Shown here piece by piece: positions 16,825-25,252 of a stretch of 46,499 nucleotides of DNA. Made by a program: the position numbers and the translations under genes. The DNA is from an uncultured Acidobacteriia bacterium (GTDB lineage Bacteria > Acidobacteriota > Terriglobia > Bryobacterales > Bryobacteraceae). The notes under the pieces are model-generated. The model was not told the origin of the DNA, did no database searches, and saw only the letters and a list, made by a program, of their open reading frames with translations. Position 1 is the stretch's first letter. Each line of letters begins with the position of its first letter. The DNA is taken from contig CAIVVT010000077.1 of the NCBI GenBank assembly GCA_903909435.1, positions 1 to 46,499 of the forward strand. The letters run 5' to 3'.

Positions 16825-18564
16825 GTGCCGCGCTGCTTGATCCCTGTCCTACTCTGCTTGCCGCTCGTCTGTTTCGCCCAATCTCCGCCCGTCCGCCCAG
16901 CCATCTTTCCGCTGAGCGAGGTCAAAGCCGGGATGCGCGGCGTTGGACGAACGGTCTTTTCCGGCACGCAGGTGGAAGAGTTTAGCGTCGAAATCCTGGG
17001 AGTCCTGGAAAACGCCGGGCCGCAACAGAACATCATCCTGGCCCGTCTCTCCGGTGGACCGCTCGACAAAACCGGCGTTATGCAAGGCATGAGCGGCAGT
17101 CCGGTCTATTTGGACGGCCGTCTGGCGGGAGCGGTGGCCCTGTCGTTCCCGTTTTCAAAGGAGCCCATCGCCGGGATTCGACCGATCGAGGAGATGCTGC
17201 TCACCGCGCCGGTTCCGGTCCGGACCGTGGCCCGCGCGAATCCTTTCGCTTACACCGCTCAATTGCCCGCTCTGGCGTCGTTCCAAGCCGGTTCCGGCCG
17301 GCTGATCGAGATCTCCTCGCCGCTGTGGCTAGGCGGCTTCACCCGGTCTACGCTCGACGAGTTTGCACCACAACTGCGCGCGGCCGGACTGGAACCCGTG
17401 CAGGGTACGTCGGGAAGTTCATCGGCCAAGGCCTCGGCGCCATCACCCGGCAAACTCGAACCCGGCTCGATGATCAGCGTCCAACTGGTTACTGGCGACC
17501 TGAGCGCAGGTGCCGATGGGACGGTGACCCAGGTGGATGGGGACCGTGTTTTAGCCTTCGGCCACCGCTTCCTGGGCGGAGGTGAAACCGCCCTGCCATT
17601 CGCGCGCGCCGAGGTGGTCACCCTGCTCGCGAGCCTCAACTCCAGCTTCAAGATTTCGACCTCGCATGAATGGCTGGGCGCGATCCTGGGAGACTACAGC
17701 ACGGCGATCAGCGGGCGGATTGGCGAGCGCGTGCCGATGATCCCGGCCAGCGTGAGCGTGCACGGAAAAGGCGACCACCAATACCACTTCGAGATGGTGC
17801 GGGACCGCCTGCTGACCCCGCTGATCAGCCAGATGGCGGTCTTTTCAATGATCGACGCCACGGAACGAATCAGCGGCCAGTCCACCATCCAAGCCTCCTG
17901 CCGGATTGCCCTCGACGGCGCCCCCGACGTGCACTTCGAGAACATCTATAGCGCCGAGGCTGGCACGCCGCAGCAGGTGGCCGCCTCGCTGGCGGCGCCT
18001 GTCGCAGCCATCACCACCAGCGGGTTCAGCGCGCTGAACGTGCGGTCCATCGACGTCGAAATCACCGTCTCCACCGACCACCGCGAACTCCGGCTGGACA
18101 GTGTCTGGACCTCGCGCCGCGAGGTCCATCCTGGAGATCGTTTCGACGTCTTTGCGCGATTTGTGGGTGAACGCGGGGTCGAGGTGGAGCAATCCACGAC
18201 CTATACGGTCCCCTCGGGAGCACCCTCCGGGCCGCTCAATATCACCGTGGCCGATGGGCCTGCCGCCAACGTCGCCGAGTACCGCCAGTTCCTGGCCGTG
18301 CCGCCCCGCAATCCCGAGCAATTGGTCGAGTTCCTGAACGGATTACGCACCAGCCGTAAGGCCTATGTACGGCTCTGGCGCTCGGCGTCCACATGGACGG
18401 CTCAGGGAGAGACGTTGCCCGCTCCGCCCGCCTCCATGGCACTGCTGCTGGCGCGGTCTTCACTCGCGCAGTCGCCCGGCTCGAAAGTGGCGGAACTCGA
18501 ACTCCCTGGCGGCGACTTCGTTTTCACGGGCTCCAAGACGGTTTCTGTCGAGGTAAAGGATTGA
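16825..18564 (+). CDS. SpoIVB-like peptidase S55 domain protein
   Basis: Exported protein of 579 residues, GTG start, with a signal peptide (to about residue 19, VCFAQS). It resembles proteins annotated as SpoIVB peptidase S55: IFPLSEVKAGMRGVGRTVFSG at 27-47, the nucleophile motif GMSGSPVY at 88-95 (S90 or S92), DGRLAGAVALSFPF, then DGTVTQVDGDRVLAFGHRF with H247 as candidate base. S55 serine peptidases act in the sigma-K checkpoint of Bacillus sporulation, a pathway not expected here, so the substrate must differ. The Ser motif precedes the His motif, the reverse of SpoIVB as I recall it. The C-terminal 170 residues are beta-rich. The beta-propeller gene starts 2 bp after the stop, so the two are coupled. 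Confidence 0.88.
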   Translation: MPRCLIPVLLCLPLVCFAQSPPVRPAIFPLSEVKAGMRGVGRTVFSGTQVEEFSVEILGVLENAGPQQNIILARLSGGPLDKTGVMQGMSGSPVYLDGRLAGAVALSFPFSKEPIAGIRPIEEMLLTAPVPVRTVARANPFAYTAQLPALASFQAGSGRLIEISSPLWLGGFTRSTLDEFAPQLRAAGLEPVQGTSGSSSAKASAPSPGKLEPGSMISVQLVTGDLSAGADGTVTQVDGDRVLAFGHRFLGGGETALPFARAEVVTLLASLNSSFKISTSHEWLGAILGDYSTAISGRIGERVPMIPASVSVHGKGDHQYHFEMVRDRLLTPLISQMAVFSMIDATERISGQSTIQASCRIALDGAPDVHFENIYSAEAGTPQQVAASLAAPVAAITTSGFSALNVRSIDVEITVSTDHRELRLDSVWTSRREVHPGDRFDVFARFVGERGVEVEQSTTYTVPSGAPSGPLNITVADGPAANVAEYRQFLAVPPRNPEQLVEFLNGLRTSRKAYVRLWRSASTWTAQGETLPAPPASMALLLARSSLAQSPGSKVAELELPGGDFVFTGSKTVSVEVKD

Positions 18565-18566
18565 GG

Positions 18567-20909
18567 ATGCAGGTATTTCATTTGTGCAACCTGTGGACGG
18601 CCGCAGCCCGTCTCGCGGCGCGCACATTCCGAACTGCCGCTGTGCTCTGCGCTGCCACCTGCCTGGCGGGCGCCAGCAGCCCCGCCGCGTGGGAGAGCAA
18701 CTCCTGGGCTGATTTCGTGAAGGGCCGGTTCAACGGGATTGCGCTGACCCGGGACGGCCGGCTGACGCTTGCCCCGCATCCTGATCTGCTGGCCGCCACC
18801 GGCGAATCGGCGGTCTGGTCCGTGATCAAGGCCTCCGACGGAGCCTTATGGTTTGCTACGGGACACCGGGGCCGCCTGTTCCGGATCGCGGCCGGCGCGG
18901 CAAAAGCGCAGCAGATCTGGACCGCGCAGCAGCCGGAGATCTTCGCCCTTGCTGCGGCACCGGGCGGAGCCGTTTACGCGGCCACCGCGCCGGGCGGCAC
19001 GATCTGGCGCGTCGACGCGGCGGGCAAGGCCGAAGAGTGGTTCGACACGAAGTCAAAGTACGTCTGGTCGCTTGCGGTAGCCGCGGACGGCGCGCTGTTC
19101 GCCGGCAGCGGCGACGACGGCAAGATCTGGCGTATCGCCGCGCAAGGGAGAGCGGAGGTCTGGTACGAGACCGGCCAGTCGCATATCACGGCGCTCGCCT
19201 TCGACGCCTCGGGGGCATTGCTCGTGGGGAGCGAGCCCAACGGCAACCTGTACCGCATCTCCGCCAAGGATCGCGCCACGGTAATTCTGCACTCGACACT
19301 CCCCGAGATTCGCGAGATCACGGCCCTGCCCGACGGCGTGCTGCTGGTCGGCGCGCTCGGTGGTGGACTCGCGCAGAGGCAGGCTCAGTCCGCCGCTGCG
19401 GCCGCAGCGGCAATGTCGAGCGTGCCCCCGATGACTACGACCATCACTATTACGGCAGACTCCGCGGCGCATTCCGGAGTTCCCCAGGCCGCGCCGGCTC
19501 AAGCTGGCGTGGACGTACGGACTCCATCCAAGCCGCAGGCTGGTGCCGCAGAGCTTTCACCGGCGCTCGCGGGGACGGGGGCCGTCGAAGTTCCCGGCGT
19601 CGAGAGGTCGGCGCTTTACCGCGTTACGCCCGATCTGAACGTTGAGACAATCTGGAGTTCGAAGGAAGAGAATCTGTTGGGGCTGGCCATTCGGGATGGC
19701 AAGGTGTTCGTATCCACCGATCTGCGTGGACGCGTGTACTCGGTTGCTCCCAACGCCAAGGGCGCCCTTGTTGTCGAGACCGGCGAGGGCGAAGCGACTC
19801 GCCTGCTGGCTGGTCCGGATGCGCTGATTGTCGCCACCGGCACGCAAGCCAAGCTGTTGGCCCTGCGGGAGGCTCGCGAGCAATCGGGCACGTTCGAAAC
19901 ACCCGTATTTGATGCCGGTGCGGTAGCCCGCTGGGGCCGATTGGCCTTCCGGGGTGACATCACCGGTGGCATGTTCGTATTCCGCACCCGCTCCGGCAAT
20001 GCGCCGCGGCCGGACAAGACCTGGAGCGATTGGTCGGAGCCGCTTACGGATCCGGAAGGATCGAAGACATCCAGTCCGGTTGGCCGCTACGCTCAATGGA
20101 AGGTCGAAATGCAGGCAGGGGCGGCAGCCACGTCGAGCAACGGGGTCTCGATCGATGCCGTGACGCTCTCCTATCTGCCTCAAAACAATCGCCCGGCGGT
20201 CCGCTCGATTACGGTCACTCCGCAGTGGGCCGCAGTCCCGGCGAAGCCCGGCTCCGCGCAGACGCAAGCCGGAGGCGCGCCCACCTACAGCGTGACGGTC
20301 AGCGACACGGGCGATTCCGGTCCCAACACCACTGGCGGCACGCCCGTCCAGCAGGTGAATCGCGGCGGCGTGCTGCAACTCTACGTCAGTTGGCAGGCCG
20401 ACGATCCCGACAACGACCGATTGAGCTATGCCGTCCAGGTGCGCGGCGAGGACGAGCGCGAGTGGAAGACCCTCAAGCAGGACCTCACCGACAACACTTT
20501 CGCGCTGGAAGCCGACACGCTAGCGGATGGCCGCTACCGTTTCCGCGTGATCGCCAGCGACCGGCTTTCAAATCCACCGTCGCAGGCTCGGGAGTCGGAC
20601 CTGGAAAGTCCTCCGGTCTTACTGGACCAGACCCCTCCGCACGTGAGTTTCGACGTTGCTCAGGCGACGGCGCAAGGGCTTGAAATTGGGGTGGACGCCG
20701 AAGACGCGCTTTCGCCCGTGCGCCGCGCCGAAGTGTCCGTCGACGCCGGTCCCTGGCGGGCGATGGAGTGCATCGACGGTGTGGCCGACAGCCGGCACGA
20801 GCGTTTTACCGTACACCTTCCGGCACTGACGCCGGGCGAACACCTTGTCACCGTGCGAGTATACGACGCCTCGGGGAACGCCGGTTTGGCACGGCGCACA
20901 ATCCGCTAA
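18567..20909 (+). CDS. secreted beta-propeller protein with C-terminal Ig/FN3-like domains
   Basis: A 780-residue exported protein. The ATG at 18567 follows a GAGG only 2 bp after the stop of the S55 gene. The N-terminus looks like a long signal region ending about residue 34. Residues about 60-275 contain repeated DGALWFATG...GRLFRI, GGAVYAATAPGGTIWRVD, DGALFAGSGDDGKIWRI and LLVGSEPNGNLYRI blades, a propeller that resumes around 355-450 after an Ala/Thr/Pro-rich insertion. Residues about 460-560 look like a beta-sandwich with TWSDWSEPL, and the remainder holds two Ig/FN3-like modules (YVSWQADDPDNDRLSYAV; VRVYDASGNAG at the C-terminus). No catalytic motif is seen. Its coupling to the S55 protein suggests a shared extracytoplasmic function. 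Confidence 0.88.
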   Translation: MQVFHLCNLWTAAARLAARTFRTAAVLCAATCLAGASSPAAWESNSWADFVKGRFNGIALTRDGRLTLAPHPDLLAATGESAVWSVIKASDGALWFATGHRGRLFRIAAGAAKAQQIWTAQQPEIFALAAAPGGAVYAATAPGGTIWRVDAAGKAEEWFDTKSKYVWSLAVAADGALFAGSGDDGKIWRIAAQGRAEVWYETGQSHITALAFDASGALLVGSEPNGNLYRISAKDRATVILHSTLPEIREITALPDGVLLVGALGGGLAQRQAQSAAAAAAAMSSVPPMTTTITITADSAAHSGVPQAAPAQAGVDVRTPSKPQAGAAELSPALAGTGAVEVPGVERSALYRVTPDLNVETIWSSKEENLLGLAIRDGKVFVSTDLRGRVYSVAPNAKGALVVETGEGEATRLLAGPDALIVATGTQAKLLALREAREQSGTFETPVFDAGAVARWGRLAFRGDITGGMFVFRTRSGNAPRPDKTWSDWSEPLTDPEGSKTSSPVGRYAQWKVEMQAGAAATSSNGVSIDAVTLSYLPQNNRPAVRSITVTPQWAAVPAKPGSAQTQAGGAPTYSVTVSDTGDSGPNTTGGTPVQQVNRGGVLQLYVSWQADDPDNDRLSYAVQVRGEDEREWKTLKQDLTDNTFALEADTLADGRYRFRVIASDRLSNPPSQARESDLESPPVLLDQTPPHVSFDVAQATAQGLEIGVDAEDALSPVRRAEVSVDAGPWRAMECIDGVADSRHERFTVHLPALTPGEHLVTVRVYDASGNAGLARRTIR

Positions 20910-21029
20910 GTCACCCGTGCGCCGCCGGGGTTCGAGCGGATACCGGCCGCCATTCAGCCGCCGATTAGCCGGAAATAAGCGTATGGTAAAGTGCAGTCAG
21001 CGGCCCGTCCAGGGTCCTGGAGACCAATC

Positions 21030-21599
21030 ATGAGCGGATTCGCCAGCGCTTACAAAGGACAGTTGTTCGGGGCCCTGGACACGATCCCACTGGACCGTGT
21101 GGAACAAGCCATTGAAGTGCTCAAGCAGGCTCGCGAGGAGGGCCGCACCATCTTTGTCTGCGGCAATGGAGGCAGCGCCTCCACGGCCTCGCACTTTGTC
21201 TGCGACATGTTGAAAGGCGCGAGTTGGAACCGTCCGAAACGGTTCCGAATTCAGGCCCTCACCGACGGCATCGCAACGATTTCGGCCTATTCCAACGACG
21301 TCTCCTACGATTGCGTGTTTGTCGAGCAGCTCAAGAACTTCGCTCACCCGGGTGACGTGCTGCTCTCGATCAGCGGCTCGGGCAACTCGCCTAACGTGCT
21401 GCGCGCCGTTGAGTTTGCGAATGCGGCGGGATTGAAGACGATCGGATTGACAGGACGGGACGGCGGCCAGCTCGGCCCCCTCTCGCAACTGGAGATCAAC
21501 GTGGCCGACCCGCACATGGGGCGCATTGAGGACGGGCACATGATCGTGTGCCACATGCTCTGCTACTACTTCATGGACACCGAGAAGCCCGGCGCGTAG
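21030..21599 (+). CDS. gmhA: GmhA-type SIS-domain phosphoheptose isomerase
   Basis: Predicted sedoheptulose-7-phosphate isomerase, the first step of ADP-heptose synthesis for lipopolysaccharide core. One SIS domain over 189 residues, the family length. Signature segments: FVCGNGGSASTASHFVCDM (phosphosugar loop), a LTDGIATISAYSNDVSYDCVF stretch and LLSISGSGNSPNVL, with H/E-containing ADPHMGRIEDGHMIVCHM near the end. ATG 21030 has GGAG at the right distance; a GTG at 20991 in frame is less likely. The heptosyltransferase-like GT9 gene 6 kb downstream supports a heptose pathway. Other SIS phosphosugar isomerases are possible. Confidence 0.88.
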   Translation: MSGFASAYKGQLFGALDTIPLDRVEQAIEVLKQAREEGRTIFVCGNGGSASTASHFVCDMLKGASWNRPKRFRIQALTDGIATISAYSNDVSYDCVFVEQLKNFAHPGDVLLSISGSGNSPNVLRAVEFANAAGLKTIGLTGRDGGQLGPLSQLEINVADPHMGRIEDGHMIVCHMLCYYFMDTEKPGA

Positions 21600-21707
21600 C
21601 GCGGCGGTGCTCCGAGCAACGCGGCGAGTCGAACGGGCTTGCAGGCGCTGCAGCGCCGCCCCACCGCGTCGCGCATGTAGAATGGCTCTTTCCACAAAGA
21701 CCCCAAC

Positions 21708-23171
21708 ATGCGTACTCTCCTCCAGCTACTCTTTCTCTCCGCCTCGCTGGCGCCGGCGCAAAGCGTACTCGTGACTCGCGGCGCAGTCCCGTTCCAGGTG
21801 TTTCAGCGCGATGCCTCGAATCTAGCGAACATCCATCTGGAAGGCTCCTCGGACGGGAAGTCCGTTGAGGCCCGTCTCGTCGCCGCCGGCAGGGCGGTTG
21901 ACGGCTTCGACTGGAAGCAAATGGCCACGGTGTCGCAGAAGGCGTGGTCGGGAGATCTCGCTGGCGTGCCTACCGGCGGCCCCTACCGGATTGAGCTTCG
22001 GGCGCAGGGCGGAGCCACGACCGCGACAGTGGATGGCATTCTCGTCGGCGACCTGTGGGTGTTGGCCGGGCAGTCGAACATGGAGGGCGTCGGCAATCTC
22101 GAAAACACGCCTCTGCCCAGCGCGCTTGTGAATTCGCTGGATCAAACCGACGCCTGGGTGGCTGCGGCAGACCCGCTGCATCGCCTTCCGGACGCCATCG
22201 ACCCTGTGCATTGGGGCAAGAACGCGCAGGGCGAACGCGAGCGGCTGAGCGGGCCGGCGCTGGACAAGTGGATCGCCAACCGCAAGAAGGGCGCAGGCGC
22301 GGGCTTGCCGTTCGCCATGGAGATGGTCCGGCGCACCGGCGTGCCGATCGGCCTGCTGCCTTGCGCTCACGGCGGCACCTCGATGGATCAGTGGAGCCCG
22401 GCGCTGAAGGCTAAAGGCGGCGACTCGCTGTACGGAGCCATGCTGCGCCGCTTCAAACTGGCTGGCGGTCGCGTGACGGGGTTGCTGTGGTATCAGGGCG
22501 AATCTGACGCATCGGCCGACGCCGAGCCGATGTTCAGCTTCAAGTTCATGGAACTCATTAACTCCGTCCGCTCGGACTTCGGCCAGCCGGAACTGCCGTT
22601 CTACTACGTGCAGATCGGGCGGCACGTCACTGGCGCCGGCGGCAAAGAGTGGAACGCAATCCAGCAGGACCAGCTAACGGTTGAGTCGCAGGTACCGCAC
22701 GTCGGGATGGTCACTTGCGCAGACTGCAGCCTGGACGACGGGATTCACGTCAGCACCAAAGATCACGTCGTGCTTGGGCAGCGACTGGCGAACCTGGCGT
22801 GCCATGACCTGTTCCCGGCCAAGGCAGGTTGCGGCGCCCTGCAGAGCGGTCCTCGCCCTGTCGGCGCGCGGATGGAGGGCCATCGGATCGTGGTCGAATT
22901 CAAAGGCGTCAACGGGCATTTGCGGAGCGCGGGGCGGTTGAACGGTTTCGCGATTCTGGACTCCACGGGCAAAATCGTCCCAACCATTTACAGTCAGCGA
23001 GTGAGTGAAACGAACCCCAACGTGGTCGAACTGTTGTTGGGCGGCGAGAAGCTGCCCGATACTCCGCTGCTGGGCTACGGAATCGGCTTCGGCCGCGACA
23101 TGTACGTGAACCTGAGCGACGATGCCGGCATGGCCGCGCCAGTCTTCGGCCCGCTGCCCATTAAGCACTAA
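21708..23171 (+). CDS. sialate O-acetylesterase-like SGNH hydrolase
   Basis: Secreted carbohydrate esterase candidate, 487 residues, signal peptide MRTLLQLLFLSASLAPAQS. An N-terminal beta region (about 20-110) precedes the SGNH/SASA domain. The nucleophile is S123 in VLAGQSNMEG; LLPCAHGGTSMDQW and GLLWYQGESDAS follow the family pattern, and DDGIHVSTKDHVVLGQRLA supplies the expected Asp and His near residue 350. The C-terminal 120 residues form a beta domain typical of this family. The natural substrate (acetylated sialic acid or another acetylated sugar) cannot be told. A TAGAAT hexamer 24 nt before the ATG gives a short leader without a clear ribosome site. Confidence 0.88.
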   Translation: MRTLLQLLFLSASLAPAQSVLVTRGAVPFQVFQRDASNLANIHLEGSSDGKSVEARLVAAGRAVDGFDWKQMATVSQKAWSGDLAGVPTGGPYRIELRAQGGATTATVDGILVGDLWVLAGQSNMEGVGNLENTPLPSALVNSLDQTDAWVAAADPLHRLPDAIDPVHWGKNAQGERERLSGPALDKWIANRKKGAGAGLPFAMEMVRRTGVPIGLLPCAHGGTSMDQWSPALKAKGGDSLYGAMLRRFKLAGGRVTGLLWYQGESDASADAEPMFSFKFMELINSVRSDFGQPELPFYYVQIGRHVTGAGGKEWNAIQQDQLTVESQVPHVGMVTCADCSLDDGIHVSTKDHVVLGQRLANLACHDLFPAKAGCGALQSGPRPVGARMEGHRIVVEFKGVNGHLRSAGRLNGFAILDSTGKIVPTIYSQRVSETNPNVVELLLGGEKLPDTPLLGYGIGFGRDMYVNLSDDAGMAAPVFGPLPIKH

Positions 23172-23194
23172 TCCTGCCCCCTGGCGAGCGATCG

Positions 23195-24481
23195 CTAGCG
23201 CCGCGTGAGCGGCACGTCGGCCCGCAGTTCGAAGAAGTACCGGTCGCGCATGTTGCCCAGCCAGGGCTCGGTGTAGCGGTGGTTGAGGTCGATCTCAGCC
23301 ATCGCGACGCCGGGCTTACCGGGGGCGGACGCCACGGTTTTCCCGTCCGGATCAACGATCTCCGTCGGATAGTCGTAGCCGGACGAGACCAGGAACAGAT
23401 GGTTCTCGATGGCGCGGGCATGGCCCAGCGTCAGGCTGCCCCCGGCAATCGGGAGTGCAATCAACTCCGCGCCGCCCAGCGCCAGCGCGCGAGCCGGATC
23501 GGCGTACTGGACGTCCCAGCAGATCATCAGGCCCAGGCGGCCGAAATCGGTGTCGAAGACGGGGTAGCTCTGGCCCGCCGTCAGCCCGCCTTCCACCTCT
23601 TCCCGGGGGAGGTAGACCTTGCGGTACTTGCCGGCCAGCACGCCGCGGCGATCGATCAGCACGGCGGTGTTGTACGCACTTGTGCCTTCGCGCTCCATCA
23701 ATCCGGCGACGACGTAGGTGTTCAGATCCCGCGCCAGATTACCCAGCGCTTCCGTGCTCGGCCCCGGAATGGGCTCCGCGGCATCCACGTAACTCAGGTC
23801 ATTCCCGCTGGTCGAGATAGCTTCCGGCAAAACCAACAGGTCAGACCGCTGCACGTTGAGTTTGGCAGCCTCGATGAACTTGGCCACGCTTTCGGCTACC
23901 GAGTGGGTGTTGCGGGCACGATAGTTCAGCGTGGCTACCCGCACAATACGGGGCTTCGGCGCGTCGATCTTCTCGAACCGGACGTGGTCCCACCACAGGG
24001 TGGCCTGCGGTGCTCCTGACAGCAGCAGTTCCAGTAAGACCTGCCTCGCACCGACCGGTGCGGGCGCTTCCAGCACGGTCACGTTCCATTCGCCCGGCAC
24101 GGAGCGGAACGTCCCGTAATCCGGTTGGCCGGCGCGCTGGTTGCCGGCGTTCCGCCAGTCCAGGCGCGCGACAACTCTCTGGCGCTCGAAGTCGACTCCC
24201 GCGCTCTTCGACTCCACCGTGAGGCGGTACCACGCACCGGCTTCAATCGCGCCAACCTGCCGCTGCCAACCGCCGGAAACGCCGGCTTTACCGTCCCCCG
24301 CAAGGGCGAGCGAGCCCTTCTCGCCGCGGCCGGTGGTGCGATCGATCCAGCCGCGCGGTGCGATCTCGGCGCGCTGAGCCACCACGTGCCAGCCCAAGGC
24401 CTCCGGCGACCCCGAGAAGGCGGTCTGTTCCAGGAGAAGGGACGGCCCGGAGAGAGCGAGCAGAAGCGCGAAATGGATCAT
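23195..24481 (-). CDS. exported carbon-nitrogen hydrolase (nitrilase superfamily) with N-terminal beta domain
   Basis: Amidase/nitrilase-fold enzyme of 428 residues. A signal peptide is followed by a carbohydrate-binding-like beta sandwich (about 20-172, with TLWWDHVRFE at its end) and the hydrolase domain (about 178-425). The catalytic triad is intact: E220 in LVLPEAIS, K288 in YRKVYLPREE and C321 in MICWDVQYAD. Start ATG 24481 is well supported by a minus-strand AAGGAGG (24495-24489) at 7-nt spacing. The stop is 23 bp from the convergent esterase. The fusion of a binding domain to an exported nitrilase suggests an amide substrate on a glycan or envelope polymer, but that is inferred. Confidence 0.9.
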   Translation of the reverse strand: MIHFALLLALSGPSLLLEQTAFSGSPEALGWHVVAQRAEIAPRGWIDRTTGRGEKGSLALAGDGKAGVSGGWQRQVGAIEAGAWYRLTVESKSAGVDFERQRVVARLDWRNAGNQRAGQPDYGTFRSVPGEWNVTVLEAPAPVGARQVLLELLLSGAPQATLWWDHVRFEKIDAPKPRIVRVATLNYRARNTHSVAESVAKFIEAAKLNVQRSDLLVLPEAISTSGNDLSYVDAAEPIPGPSTEALGNLARDLNTYVVAGLMEREGTSAYNTAVLIDRRGVLAGKYRKVYLPREEVEGGLTAGQSYPVFDTDFGRLGLMICWDVQYADPARALALGGAELIALPIAGGSLTLGHARAIENHLFLVSSGYDYPTEIVDPDGKTVASAPGKPGVAMAEIDLNHRYTEPWLGNMRDRYFFELRADVPLTRR

Positions 24482-24488
24482 TGGAGAT

Positions 24489-24495
24489 CCTCCTT
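24489..24495 (-). promoter_or_regulatory. strong Shine-Dalgarno of the nitrilase-family gene
   Basis: Minus-strand AAGGAGG, 7 nt before ATG 24481. It shows that canonical ribosome sites coexist in this region with genes that have none. Confidence 0.6.
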
Positions 24496-24577
24496 GCGGA
24501 CGAATCGGACGGGGGCCCCCAACCCCGTTGTGCGGCCGTTTGGACGCGCATCGAGGGAGGGGCCCGTTTCCAGGAAC

Positions 24578-25222
24578 TTACAGGCTCTTCAACCACTTGG
24601 CGGTCGCCGCTAGATCCTCAGCCTTGCACACCAGCGATCCGGGAACGATGGCGTCGGCGCCCGCTGCGCGCAACAGGGGGACGGATTCCTCGCGGATGCC
24701 GCCGTCGGCAGTCACGCAAGCCCGATTCCGAGTGAGCTTCCTGGCCTCAGCCAGACGCTCGAATACGCGTGGATCGGCTCCCAGCCCTTTCACGCCCACC
24801 TCGGTTCCCATAATGACTACGGTGTCGAGCAGGGGCAGCCATTCGCGGATGGCGCCTAAGGGTGAGTCGAGGGCGAACGAGACGCCTGTCTTCTTGCCTC
24901 GTTCCTTTAGGAATTCGAGCGTGGGGCGGACCCGCTTGCCCACTTCGAACGGCAAGGTGATGCGGTCCGCTCCCGCGTCCAGAAACGCACCCAGCAGGTC
25001 CATGGGACGGGTGGCCATCAGGTGGACGTGAAACTCGATGCTGGTCAGTGGGCGCAAACGGGCCAGGAGATCGGGAAAGAACAGCAGGACCGGAGCGAAA
25101 TGCCCATCCGCCGCGTCAAAATGAAAGGAATCTGAAAATGGCTCCAGGCGGCGAATCTCACTTTCCAAGTTAGCCAGATCGGCCGACCAAAGCGACACGT
25201 CGAGCAGGAGTTGATCCATCAC
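24578..25222 (-). CDS. ribulose-phosphate 3-epimerase family protein
   Basis: TIM-barrel epimerase of 214 residues, probably interconverting ribulose-5-P and xylulose-5-P or a related ketose phosphate. Metal ligands are all visible: H34 and D36 in FHFDAADGHFAP, H67 in EFHVHLM and the Asp of TADGGI near 171; S10 sits in the N-terminal strand. VPGSLV matches the phosphate loop. DVSLWSADL and DAADGHFAP differ slightly from housekeeping Rpe (PSILSAD, DVMDG), so a specialised epimerase such as allulose-6-phosphate 3-epimerase is possible. GTG 25222 lies 6 nt after a minus-strand TACCAT; ATG 25219 is the alternative. Divergent from a parvulin gene. Confidence 0.85.
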   Translation of the reverse strand: MMDQLLLDVSLWSADLANLESEIRRLEPFSDSFHFDAADGHFAPVLLFFPDLLARLRPLTSIEFHVHLMATRPMDLLGAFLDAGADRITLPFEVGKRVRPTLEFLKERGKKTGVSFALDSPLGAIREWLPLLDTVVIMGTEVGVKGLGADPRVFERLAEARKLTRNRACVTADGGIREESVPLLRAAGADAIVPGSLVCKAEDLAATAKWLKSL

Positions 25223-25228
25223 AACCGC

Positions 25229-25238
25229 ATGGTAACAT
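25229..25238. promoter_or_regulatory. bidirectional promoter core: overlapping -10 hexamers of the epimerase and parvulin genes
   Basis: ATGGTAACAT reads TACCAT on the minus strand (25234-25229), 6 nt before GTG 25222, and TAACAT on the plus strand (25233-25238), 14 nt before ATG 25253. The two share the central TA. The same geometry occurs at 42867-42876. Confidence 0.4.
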
Positions 25239-25252
25239 TCGATTTGAGCCCT

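Noticed and set aside
24511..24520. 10-bp G5C5 palindrome between the nitrilase and epimerase genes
   Set aside because: Simple GC-rich palindrome in GC-rich DNA; too short and too easily formed by chance to call a site.
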